From: Sphingomonas sp. BK580
Lineage (GTDB): Bacteria; Pseudomonadota; Alphaproteobacteria; Sphingomonadales; Sphingomonadaceae
Assembly (NCBI RefSeq): GCF_014194975.1
Contig: NZ_JACIAY010000002.1
Location: 1-64,000, forward strand
Direction of reading: 5' to 3'
DNA length: 64,000 bases
Shown: one piece after another, positions 15,778-23,966 of the stretch
Layout of the letters: every line of letters starts with the position of its first letter
How positions within the stretch are numbered: position 1 is the stretch's first letter
Translations under genes and position numbers: made by a program
Notes under the pieces: model-generated
Database searches by the model: none
Told to the model about the DNA's origin: nothing
The model's input: the letters and a program-made list of their open reading frames with translations, nothing else

Positions 15778-16001
15778 AGCGGTGGCGTTATGTTCCAACC
15801 AGCACTATTCGTTTCCAAATTTTGAGGTCACCCCAGTAAGCCGTGCGTCTGGACCCTGAATCTTTGGCATTTCAGGTACGTCCGTGACGACCGGCCCGAA
15901 TGGCCGTAATTGGCAGGATTGCAGGCCGTCCGCTTTGGCCGCAGGATCTCGGAAACCTAAGTGAACTCTACTACCTCGGCTAATTCCTAGGATGAACCAT
16001 C

Positions 16002-16514
16002 ATGAGTGTAAACTTCTATGTTGCGTTGCCGGCTGCGACTTGGCCGACAGCGGTCGCTATCGAGAAATGCCTAGCCGATAGTTCCTATCCGTTGAGAATC
16101 AAGCGTTTTCCTGTATTAAACGGCAACCGCGTCGTGAGAGAGGGTATTCTAACGTCAATCGACGGAGAAGATGCTTATCTTCAAGGCCAGATCGCCATCG
16201 CCTCATCCATTGCGGAAGATGTTAACAGCATAAACGGTCGTTTGATTGCCGCTGGGTCTCCAGAAAGGATAAAGTCGACCGATGTTGTCGCTTCGTTCAA
16301 CGTTGCCTCCCCTGCCGAGATGCGTGCGACGAGTTATGTCGTCTCTGCATTGATTGTCTGCTTTAAAGGGTTCGGCTATGAGCCACAGGGCTATACAAGT
16401 GGACGTAACGACTTTGCCCAGTCGCTCTATCAGGTTCCGAAGCTCTGTAGGGTCGTTAAAGCAAGCAGTCTGAACAGACCGCTCACAATTTGCATGCGCG
16501 CGATTGGGCGCTAA
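16002..16514 (+). CDS. Hypothetical protein, 3' end cut by the insertion sequence
   Basis: The product is 170 residues with unusual low-GC codon use. It contains VIASFNVASPAEMRA-like and CFKGFGYEPQGY segments, with no recognisable motif or signal peptide. Its stop codon TAA (16512-16514) is formed at the apparent left end of the insertion sequence, so the natural protein was probably longer. The upstream gap 15778-16001 carries only an 'attggcagg' element. Confidence 0.5.
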   Translation: MSVNFYVALPAATWPTAVAIEKCLADSSYPLRIKRFPVLNGNRVVREGILTSIDGEDAYLQGQIAIASSIAEDVNSINGRLIAAGSPERIKSTDVVASFNVASPAEMRATSYVVSALIVCFKGFGYEPQGYTSGRNDFAQSLYQVPKLCRVVKASSLNRPLTICMRAIGR

Positions 16515-17966
16515 CGGACGTACTCGCCCAGGCCGCGTGCCACGAGTTCCTCGTGGGAGAGGCGAAGGCCGCGCTTCAGCTTCGGCGTGCACAGCCGGCG
16601 TCGGTCGACTTGCCCGTGGCCGGGGCGGGGGGTGCGAACACCCCGACGGACCGGGAGCTGCGCGCCGGCTCATTGTTGTTGCGCTTGGGATGATGCGGCG
16701 CCGCTGCCTGGATAGCCTGAGCCATGGCGAGGGCGGCACCCAGGTGCTTGTTGTCGACGATGGCGGCCTGGTTCACCTGCCGCATCTTGTCGAACACGCG
16801 GTAGGGCAGCACGCGCTCGCCGTGGCGGATCTCGATTCGACCGTCCGGGTACTCGCAGACGTGGACGCGCTTGCGCGCCAGCGAGCGGGTGAGGGGCGTC
16901 GGCTCGAGAATGAACATGGCTTCGTTGAAGTGCAGCGCCAGTGACGCGGTCACCGTCCGCTCCTCACGCCACACCATTTCGGCCTCGACGTTCTCGTGCG
17001 CGGCCAGCGGGCGGTGGACGTCGCGCGGGTCCGCTGGAGCGCAGGCGAAGCGGGCATTGTGCCTGGCGACATAGGAGGGGAGAAAGGCATTGGCGTCGTC
17101 GATGGACGAGATGCCCGCCAGCCGCATCGCCTTGACCAGACGGTCCTGCAACGTGCCGTTTGCGCGCTCGACGCGGCCCTTGGCCTGCGGCGAGTTGGCG
17201 CAGATGATCTCGACCCCGAGCTTGTCGAGCGCCCGGCCGAGATGCGTCATGCCGTCGCTGTCGGCGGTCGCATTGTTGTTCCGGAAAACGCTGTGCTTGT
17301 CCGAATAGAAGGCCACCGGCTTGCCGTGGCACTCGAGGTAGCTGCGGGTCGCGCGCATGTAGGAGAAAGCGCTCTCGCTCTCCGCCATCTCCAGATGCAT
17401 CAGCTCGCTGGTGGCATCGTCGATGTAGACCAGCAGCGTGCAGCGCCGGCCGCGGCCCTCGAACCAGTCGTGGTCCGACCCGTCGACCTGCACCAGCTCG
17501 CCGCGACACTCGCGCCGATAGCGCGACTGGTGAAGCCGGGCTTTCTTCGCAACCTTGGCCTTCCACACGCCGGCCGCCATGAGCATCTGCCGCAGCGTCT
17601 CGCGCGATAGCGTGATGCCATGCTGCTCAGCCAGGTACTCACACGCCAGCGTCGGACCGAAGTCGGCGTAGCGCTCGCGCACGATGCCAACCACCTGGTC
17701 GCGGAAAGCGTCGCTGAATCGCCTGTTGCTAGGCCGCCCGCGCTTGCGGGACACGAGACCGGCCGCGCCATCTCGTCGGAGGCGCTTGAGCGGGCGGTAC
17801 AGCTGGCTGCGCTGCAGCAATCGCGTCGCGGATCGCACGACTGTCGTGCTGAAGCCGGTGTTCGAGCCGGAGCAAGACATCGACAACGACCGGCAGTCGC
17901 TCCCTCGCAGCCGGATTTGAAGCAGGCGCCATAAACCCGGTTGCGACGAGCGCAACCGTGTCCGTT
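16513..17966 (-). mobile_element. Insertion sequence, ISNCY-like
   Basis: One transposase gene is enclosed by short inverted ends: AACGGAC at 16513-16519 and GTCCGTT at 17960-17966. The distances to the gene are 56 and 79 bases, normal for a compact element. The inverted ends are short and no convincing target duplication is visible, so the ends are tentative. Confidence 0.5.
16576..17880 (-). CDS. ISNCY family transposase
   Basis: The product is about 434 residues. It has an N-terminal helix-turn-helix (LKRLRRDGAAGLVSRKRGRPSN), then an RNase H-fold DDE core: Asp in QVDGSDHDWFE (about residue 133), Asp in FYSDKHSVF (about 194) and Glu in KGRVERANGTLQDR (about 238), with a C-terminal DNA-binding tail. 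It acts on its own ends by cut-and-paste or copy-out transposition. I chose the ATG at 17880; the frame stays open to 17985 but that part is low complexity. The HTH region before the core is less regular than usual, so an upstream frameshift is possible. No gene is evident in 17967-18278. Confidence 0.82.
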   Translation of the reverse strand: MSCSGSNTGFSTTVVRSATRLLQRSQLYRPLKRLRRDGAAGLVSRKRGRPSNRRFSDAFRDQVVGIVRERYADFGPTLACEYLAEQHGITLSRETLRQMLMAAGVWKAKVAKKARLHQSRYRRECRGELVQVDGSDHDWFEGRGRRCTLLVYIDDATSELMHLEMAESESAFSYMRATRSYLECHGKPVAFYSDKHSVFRNNNATADSDGMTHLGRALDKLGVEIICANSPQAKGRVERANGTLQDRLVKAMRLAGISSIDDANAFLPSYVARHNARFACAPADPRDVHRPLAAHENVEAEMVWREERTVTASLALHFNEAMFILEPTPLTRSLARKRVHVCEYPDGRIEIRHGERVLPYRVFDKMRQVNQAAIVDNKHLGAALAMAQAIQAAAPHHPKRNNNEPARSSRSVGVFAPPAPATGKSTDAGCARRS

Positions 17967-18278
17967 TGCTCGATGCATATCCCACGCGTGAGGACCTCGA
18001 GGGGCAGTGCGTGGGTGACTACAAGACGGCTGGCGAGATCCGCCAGCCGTTCAAGCTGGTTCGCCGGTGCAATCGGTCGAGGCAATGATAGATTATTGTT
18101 TCATTCGATTTGGTTGGATTGCGACATCTTCCACCCAGCGAAAGCTTTAACTCGCCCTCACTCGCGGGCATCTTCAGGGAGCTGAGCACGCCCAACCTGT
18201 GCTGTGGTCGCACCGTTGAGAAAGGCGCAGGGGTGGGCGGCCCGGTCGGGCAGGTAACCTCGCTGAGCCGCCACGAGC

Positions 18279-18929
18279 TCAAGCGTTCGGCGTGATGTTC
18301 TGCCAAGCGGCGTTGAAGCCCTGCCACTCGTCGCACCATGCTTGGTGCGCGGTATCGGTAAGATCGGCGTCGACGGCGCCCCAGCCCGACGGGCCATGTC
18401 GGCGCGCGAGCAGGCAGATGTGGACGTGCGGCGCGGCGTCGCTGAGCTCATCGCCTGGCGCATGAGCGATAATGACGCTGCTCAGGCGTCTGCGACGCGC
18501 GATCTGCATGGCGGTGAACGCGGTTGCGGCGTCGAACAGATCGTGCAGCGGCTGGTCGAAGGCGCAGCGAAGCGTCAGCACGGCTGCGAGCAGCCTCTGG
18601 TGCGGACGCACCGCAGCGTCATAGTCGTCGAGCAGGTGCGTGAGGGGCGCATCGGGCGCGCCGGCAGCGAGGATAACGCGGTGGTCGCGCGCCGTTGTTG
18701 CGACCCCGCAGGAGGTCGTACGCGCGCTGGCGTCGGGACGCACCGGCGCGAGCTTCGAGCGGATAAGCTGCCCGGCGGCATTCGGCTTGTTCTTGGCGCG
18801 CTGGCGCAGCAGTGCGTAGCCCAACGCTTCGCACTCGGCAGCCCGCACGTCGTAGAGCGCGTCCATCACCTCGCTCGGGCTCAGCCACGAGGTGGCGTCG
18901 GGCGTCTTGGTCTTCATGTCATCTTCCAT
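18279..18929 (-). CDS. Accessory protein of the mobilization region with an HxH motif
   Basis: The product is about 216 residues (an ATG at 18917 would give 212). The N-terminal half has WLSPSEVMDALYDVRAAECEALGYALL. The C-terminal half has PHVHICLLARRHGPSGWG, an HxH followed by Arg and a Gly-rich turn that resembles the metal-binding histidines of MobA/MobL relaxases, but the rest does not match a relaxase. It follows the relaxase gene on the same strand and was probably made with it. The function is unknown. Confidence 0.6.
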   Translation of the reverse strand: MEDDMKTKTPDATSWLSPSEVMDALYDVRAAECEALGYALLRQRAKNKPNAAGQLIRSKLAPVRPDASARTTSCGVATTARDHRVILAAGAPDAPLTHLLDDYDAAVRPHQRLLAAVLTLRCAFDQPLHDLFDAATAFTAMQIARRRRLSSVIIAHAPGDELSDAAPHVHICLLARRHGPSGWGAVDADLTDTAHQAWCDEWQGFNAAWQNITPNA

Positions 18930-19050
18930 CGTCAGGGGCGGGCGCGTGGCTGCTCGCGCGGGCGCTGCTGATTTCACCAACTGGCACAGCCGAACGGCTG
19001 CCGCTCTTCCCCTGATCTCCGGCACGGCCGGCGACGCCCGGCCACGGCGA

Positions 19051-20699
19051 TCAGTCGCCGCGCGTCCTGCCGTGCTGCCGTTGCTCGTACAGGCGGCGCA
19101 AAGCCTCGGCCTCCTCGTCCACGTCCGTGGAGGAGGGGGCGACGACGGTTGAGCTTGGCGCTGTGTCCTGCTCTTCCTTGCGGCGCCGACGTCTGAGGGC
19201 TTCCTGCTGCGCGAACAGCTCAGCGAGCCGGCGCTGCCACTCGCCGGCAAAATCGGCCCGGGTCAGCGCCTCGCGCTGCTCATGCGACAGGCCAGCCAGA
19301 TTGATCGTGTATGACGCGCCGGTGCGCTCGACCTCGAAGCCGTCTCTCCGCAATTGCCTCCAGCCGTCGTCACGAAGCGCCACGATGCGGCGTTGCAGCT
19401 CATGTTGGAGCGTCGCCGCCACACTTGCTTTGTCTGGCCGGGCAGGCGGCGGTTCGGTCGCGGGCTGGTGCTGAACGGGGAGTTGCGCGCGCGCAACTCG
19501 CTCGGCGGCGAGCGCATCGCGGACGATGTCGGGCACCCGAGCACCACGATCCTGCGGGAGAGACCAGGTCGCTTCGCGACCGCGCAGTGATGCAAGCCGG
19601 CGAGCTCGGCCACCTTCCGACCAGCGTTGGACCGTACCGAGCAGGCTCATCACGCGGTCGTTGATCGCGCGCAGTTCGCGCAGCCAGCTGAGCTCCGCCT
19701 GCGCCTTCTTGATCCCCTCGACGCGACGCTCGTGATGCTTCTGCCCTGGTGTGGCTTTGGCTTGTCGAGCGGTCACAGGTGCGAGCCCACGAGCGGCGCG
19801 ACTCTGTGCGGTAAAACGTCGTGCATGGCCGGCCGCTTCCATTGCCGCGTTCATCTCTTTCGCGACATGCGCGCGAAAAGCGCCGATGAAGCTCCCGTCA
19901 TTCAGATCGGCTGCGGTCGACGCGGCGAGGTCGAAGCTGCCATCACCGCGCGCACGGCAGGGTCGCAGGCTCACCGCGATATGGGCGTGGTGGTTGCGCT
20001 GGTCGCCGTCGCGATCCGGGCGATGCAGCACGCCTGCGAAGGCGAGACCGTGCTCGCCGAGAAGCGCGCAGATGCGCTCCAGCAGCGCCACGCGCTCGGT
20101 GGCTGTCAACTCGTGAGGCAGGCTGACGACGATGGTGGTGTAGACGTGCGCGTCCGCGATGCCGGCGGTGACCTCGAGTTCCTCCAGCGCGGCAACAGGC
20201 CGGCGATGACATCTGGATCGGTCGAGATGTTGGAGACGATGCCGCCGTCGACGAGCTCGCGCGCATCGTCCCGCATGATGTAACGGATCATACGCACCGC
20301 CTCGCCCGGCCGGTACACCTGGCCGCGGTCCTTGCGCCGATCGCCGAGCCCGCGGCTGCGGAACTTGAGGTGAAAGGACGAGAAGCCGTCACGCGCCACA
20401 TAGGAGCGACCCGGGAAGGTGAGGCCGGAAATCGTCTCGATGTAGCGGCTCCGCGTCGTGCCTTTCCGCCGCCCCGAGAGCGGTGTCGGCCGGCAGGTGA
20501 GCGAGAAGCTCGAGCGCTCCTGCTCGCGTATGCTGCGCCTGATCGCGGCGCCGGTGGCGCGCTGGTCTGCCTCAGCCTTGCGCCGTTCGTGCTCCAGGCG
20601 AGACCGCTTCTTGCGGTCGGCGCGGGCGAGCGCCAGCGCCTCGATCAGGTCACGCGGTGTCGCTTCCTTGCCGCGCACCTGCCACGTGGCTCGCTTCAT
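19051..20699 (-). pseudogene. MobA/MobL relaxase, broken by a frameshift
   Basis: Two frames make one protein of about 549 residues. The first (20699 to near 20190) carries FPGRSYVARDGFSSFHLKFRSRG, RMIRYIMRDD and stops being family-like after DPDVIAGLL. The second frame picks up at once with ALEELEVTAGIADAHVYTTI and VVSLPHEL, then RNHHAHIAVSLRP, the HxH relaxase motif, and runs to 19051. A single base is missing around 20186-20192 in a 'ccgcg' context. MOBQ-type relaxases nick oriT to start conjugal transfer of small plasmids. The gene is probably inactive unless the shift is an assembly error or is bypassed. A palindrome resembling a parS site lies inside it at 19480-19499. Confidence 0.72.
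19480..19499. other. Candidate parS site 1 (inside the relaxase gene)
   Basis: Perfect 20-bp palindrome with 9-bp arms GAGTTGCGC and GCGCAACTC around a central GC. It fits the repABC parS consensus GTTNNNNGCNNNNAAC exactly. A second palindrome with identical arms and central AT lies at 20819-20838 next to the ParB gene. Confidence 0.5.
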
Positions 20700-20721
20700 C
20701 GATGCCTCCTCCTCAAGGAAG

Positions 20722-20790
20722 AGTTATGGGGCTCACACATCCTGACGCGCGCCGCGCAGATCAGGATACGTTATCGCGCGCCCCATAACT
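20722..20790. other. Candidate origin of transfer beside the relaxase gene
   Basis: A perfect 11-bp inverted repeat, agttatggggc at 20722-20732 and gccccataact at 20780-20790, encloses a shorter one, tcctga at 20740-20745 and tcagga at 20761-20766. It lies just upstream of the relaxase start, the usual place for a MOBQ oriT. A TAnnnGCGCnCCC-like stretch near 20772-20784 recalls MOBQ nick regions. It could instead be a promoter operator. Confidence 0.4.
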
Positions 20791-20805
20791 TTTCTGGTCT
20801 GTGGC

Positions 20806-20842
20806 TAAAAAGAAGGGCGAGTTGCGCATGCGCAACTCGCCC
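20806..20842 (-). terminator. Intrinsic terminator of the ParB gene / candidate parS site 2
   Basis: A perfect 28-bp palindrome at 20815-20842 lies 7 bases after the ParB stop and, on the minus strand, is followed by 'ttcttttta'. This is a textbook intrinsic terminator. Its inner 20 bases (20819-20838) have the same arms as the palindrome at 19480, so it may also bind ParB. Confidence 0.75.
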
Positions 20843-20848
20843 GGTTGA

Positions 20849-21804
20849 TCAGATCGTGCTCGGTGCTCGCGCCGCGGCGATCCAGCGGTGTATCGCCGCG
20901 ATAAGCGTGTCGAGGTCGACATCGCCCGCTTTGGTGAGGTCGATCTTGATGCGACCGCTCTTCGCACGCGAGATCGTGCCCACCGCTGCATCCCCTACCA
21001 TGAGGTCTACGGCCGCTGACTGGCGGCGACCGCCATTCAGCGCCGTGCGCAACTGGCGGAAGAGCGTCGCCGCGGGCACGACCTCGCTGTTGTTGACGAG
21101 CCGTGCGAGGCGCCTTGCGGTCGTGGGATCCTCAGTGTCCGAGAAGTCGCTGGAGAAGCCGACGTGCTGGGCAAACCACTCCGCCTGTCGCTGGCTTACC
21201 TGATTGTGGATCGTGATCTTGTCGTTGATGCATTCAACCGTTCGGGCGACATCTAAAGCGCGCTTGACGGTGCTCTTGTGCACTTTGCACACGCGAGCGA
21301 CCTCGGCCTCTGACCCGAGCGCCGCTACCGCACGTTGGTAGAAGAGGCCGCGCTGCAAGCTGCTGACGGCAGGGCCACCTTCCATCTCTGCAGTAGCGAA
21401 GCGATATGGGTCTTCCGCGCTCATGACGTGGAGGTCAACGATGACTTCCACAATTGCCTCGGTGTGAAGCTCTTGGTGCACGCGAGCTGCGGCGAGGATG
21501 TGCAGGCCGGCGACCGCCTCGAGGACACCATCCGGCAGCTGGCGAGCGATGATGGCGGCGCGCTGACCGCACTCGGCGAAGATTTCGACCTCGCGTGCGA
21601 GGTCGACCGGGTCCATGTCCTTCGCAAGGACCGGCGCCTCTGGCCACTCCTGAACCATCGATACTGGGACCTTGGCAAAGCGCTTCGGCTTGGTCGTGAT
21701 GCTTACGGAGGGGGAGTTGCCGTGAATGCGAAGAGCGGGCAGGCAGCGTAGGTGGCGCTGTCGTCACGCGCGAGGTCGGTGAGTTGGTCGTCAACGTCGG
21801 TCAT
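20849..21804 (-). pseudogene. ParB/RepB-type partition protein, frameshifted near its start
   Basis: The main frame from about 21740 down has RIHGNSPSVSITTKPKRFAK, VQEWPEAPVLAKDMDPVDLA, a central HTH (ALGSEAEVARVCKVHKSTVKRALD) and a C-terminal AVGTISRAKSGRIKIDL module, as in plasmid ParB proteins. The best start, an ATG at 21804 behind 'aaggaga', gives MTDVDDQLTDLARDDSATYAAC-like sequence in another frame. The two frames join if one base is missing around 21730-21741. An in-frame restart (ATG at 21658) would give 269 residues and may still be functional. ParB binds centromere-like sites for plasmid segregation. No ParA partner is present. Confidence 0.72.
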
Positions 21805-22459
21805 CTACATTCTCCTTTATGGAGCTATCGATGTACCGACATCGGCGCTGGGGTTTGGGGGGGCTAAGTGGCTGCAGGATCGGCGTCGTGATCAAGGCTC
21901 GACCGCGAGAAAATGCTGGGAGTGCTGGCGGGCTGCCCGTCCATGTAAGGCATGGCCTGCGAATGACGCGAGATAGCGAGCTTCGCTCGCGACAATCTCT
22001 AAGATGTCTGAAGCGGCTGGGATCGGCCGTTTTGCTGTAGCAGCACTCGCGGCCTGCGGAGAAGGTGCCCGCGGCGCACCGGACTTGGTGCAGAGCCAGC
22101 GCCGCGAGCGAAGCGTTCGTCGCAGGAGGCAGTTGGGAGATCAAGAGGGCTTGGTCCTGTCTCCGTGAAGAGACCTCAGGGGCAACAACCTCGAGTTGGG
22201 AAGCTGGGCCGACTAGGCATGGTCGGACCTGGACGAGCCAACCGGCTGCGCCGGTGGACCTCGCGAAAAGATGCCGATGCAACCTCCTCTATGCCGCAGA
22301 CATCAACGAGGCTTAACCGAGAGCTCCCGACCGGAGGTGATCCGGATTGTAAGGCTTCGCTCTTCCGGGTTGTCCGGCGTACCGGTAAACAGGAACACGC
22401 GGCACCATGCGGAGATGACGAGCGCCGACGCGCCGCAGGTCGCGCTAGGAGCATAGTCG
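21805..22459. other. Gene-free stretch upstream of the ParB gene
   Basis: It holds the ParB ribosome site and presumably its promoter near 21805-21850. There is a weak partial match to the dispersed repeat at about 22191-22205 ('ctcgagttgggaagctgg'). I see no coding frame, replication gene or RNA gene. Confidence 0.5.
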
Positions 22460-23107
22460 ATGAGCACCGCCGCAAAGGCGGTCGGAGCGGGCGGCCAAGC
22501 TATACAACAACTAACGGTGACGCTCGCACTTGGGGTGCTTACCGTGCTTGCCACTGCGGTTGGCTGGTTGGTCGTCCACCATCTGACCGTGACGCGTGAT
22601 CGCGAAGCACGCGTATCGGCGAGTCAGGCCGCCGACCGGGTACGCCGTCTAGAGATCCTGCTGAAGGAGGCCGAGGCCCAGATCTCGCAATTCTACGGTC
22701 CGGTCCACGGCCTTATTCACCAGATCTGGGCAACGTGGGACGTAAAGCAGCGCTTCAAGGGTGTTCTGGCCCCCGATGCGTACGCGCAGGTCGAGCAATA
22801 TTTGGGCGAGCGTTACTTCGGTGCGTACCACGAGCGCATCCGAGCGTTGATGCGCGACAACATGCACCTGATCGAGGGGGCGACGATGCCCGACAGTTTC
22901 TACAATTATATCGAACACTCGATGATGGAGCATATCCAAATCGGCTTGTGGACAGAACGGCAGGTCGACACATCCGCAGTAGCGGGTATCCCTTGGGACA
23001 ACGCATTCGCACAGGATGTGGAGAGGGGGCTGCGCGACGCGATCCGCCGTCACGACGAGATTGTGGAGGAATTGCGGCGCGACCCCGCATCACTCGTGCC
23101 ACGCTGA
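22460..23107 (+). CDS. Membrane-anchored hypothetical protein with coiled coil
   Basis: The product is 215 residues. One membrane helix is at about 18-40 (LTVTLALGVLTVLATAVGWLVV), followed by a basic charged helix (TRDREARVSASQAADRVRRLEILLKEAEAQI in form) that should be coiled coil, then QFYGPVHGLIHQIW and a helical cytoplasmic domain ending in an Arg-rich helix. It should sit in the inner membrane with the large domain in the cytoplasm. I know similar unnamed proteins from many proteobacteria but no function. Confidence 0.65.
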   Translation: MSTAAKAVGAGGQAIQQLTVTLALGVLTVLATAVGWLVVHHLTVTRDREARVSASQAADRVRRLEILLKEAEAQISQFYGPVHGLIHQIWATWDVKQRFKGVLAPDAYAQVEQYLGERYFGAYHERIRALMRDNMHLIEGATMPDSFYNYIEHSMMEHIQIGLWTERQVDTSAVAGIPWDNAFAQDVERGLRDAIRRHDEIVEELRRDPASLVPR

Positions 23108-23562
23108 CCAGTCTTCGAGCGCGACTCGACGACAGATCCCGGCGGAGTCTCCAGCTGCAAGGCAAGGCTGTTGAAGAAAGCCCGCCTTCGCTCGCGCGAG
23201 TTCGCGACGGCATATTTGTTCCAGAAGCAGCCTAGCTACGTGGAGCACGCATCCGGCCGCGATGTGGCTGACAGGGTGAACCCGTCGGGACGCTACCGTC
23301 AAGTCGCCCAAGTCGCCACACGATCGAATGGGACTCTTCCGCATCACATCTGAGATCGCGTTTGAACAATTGTCCAATGATTTGAGTGCCCTTCTTCGTC
23401 CTCTGTGGGGCACCACCTCGGATCGTTCGGCGCCGCCGCCCGACCTGTCAGTCGGCAACCGATCTTCCCGCCACCAGATTCGAGGGCGTTCCAACGCGCC
23501 GCTCCCGTCGAACGATCGCGCGCGGACGCGGACCGTCCAGGCAATCCGATGCGGCAGGCGCC
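23108..23562. other. Gene-free boundary stretch
   Basis: Neither strand shows a convincing gene, repeat or tRNA. It separates the sparse accessory half of the window from the dense core half. No attachment-site duplication was recognised. Confidence 0.5.
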
Positions 23563-23898
23563 TCAGTCCGTGCCCTCGACGTAGCTGCCGCGGTCGCCCT
23601 CGATCCGATGCACGACGTTGCGCCCGTGCGACGCCGCTGCCGCTACCTTACGCGCCGAGGTCGAGGCGGTGTGAAGCACGCGGGTGCGGCCGTGCACCAG
23701 CAGATTGTAGCTGACGAACCACAGCCCCGCCGAGACCAGCAGCGCGACGCCGAAGACGATGCGCTTGCGGCGCCGCTGCCGCCCGCCGTGGGTCAGCGCG
23801 CGCGCCCCGCACCAGGCGCAGCGATGGACGGTGGTGCCGGGGCGCAGCGTCGGTTGGCTCTGCCAGCGGTGCAGGCCGAGGGTACACAGGATACTCAT
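23563..23898 (-). CDS. Small zinc-ribbon-like membrane protein
   Basis: The product is 111 residues. The N-terminus has MSILCTLGLHRW and then VHRCAWCGA, a pattern of Cys/His pairs like a degenerate zinc ribbon. A basic stretch (GGRQRRRKR) precedes one membrane helix at about 50-68 (IVFGVALLVSAGLWFVSYNLLV). The tail is polar. The function is unknown. I chose the ATG at 23898 because it opens with the hydrophobic-Cys segment. It lies 68 bases after the TrmH gene on the same strand. Confidence 0.65.
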   Translation of the reverse strand: MSILCTLGLHRWQSQPTLRPGTTVHRCAWCGARALTHGGRQRRRKRIVFGVALLVSAGLWFVSYNLLVHGRTRVLHTASTSARKVAAAASHGRNVVHRIEGDRGSYVEGTD

Positions 23899-23966
23899 GG
23901 GGACGAGACTTATGCCGCACCGGCCCGGCACGGCAACGCCGCGGCGCGCGGCGTCGCCCCATAACG

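Noticed and set aside
17729..18085. Minus-strand frame with an ordered-looking start (PRPIAPANQLERLADLASRL)
   Set aside because: It overlaps the transposase start in another frame, has no recognisable family and no ribosome site; it may be a small remnant but support is too weak.
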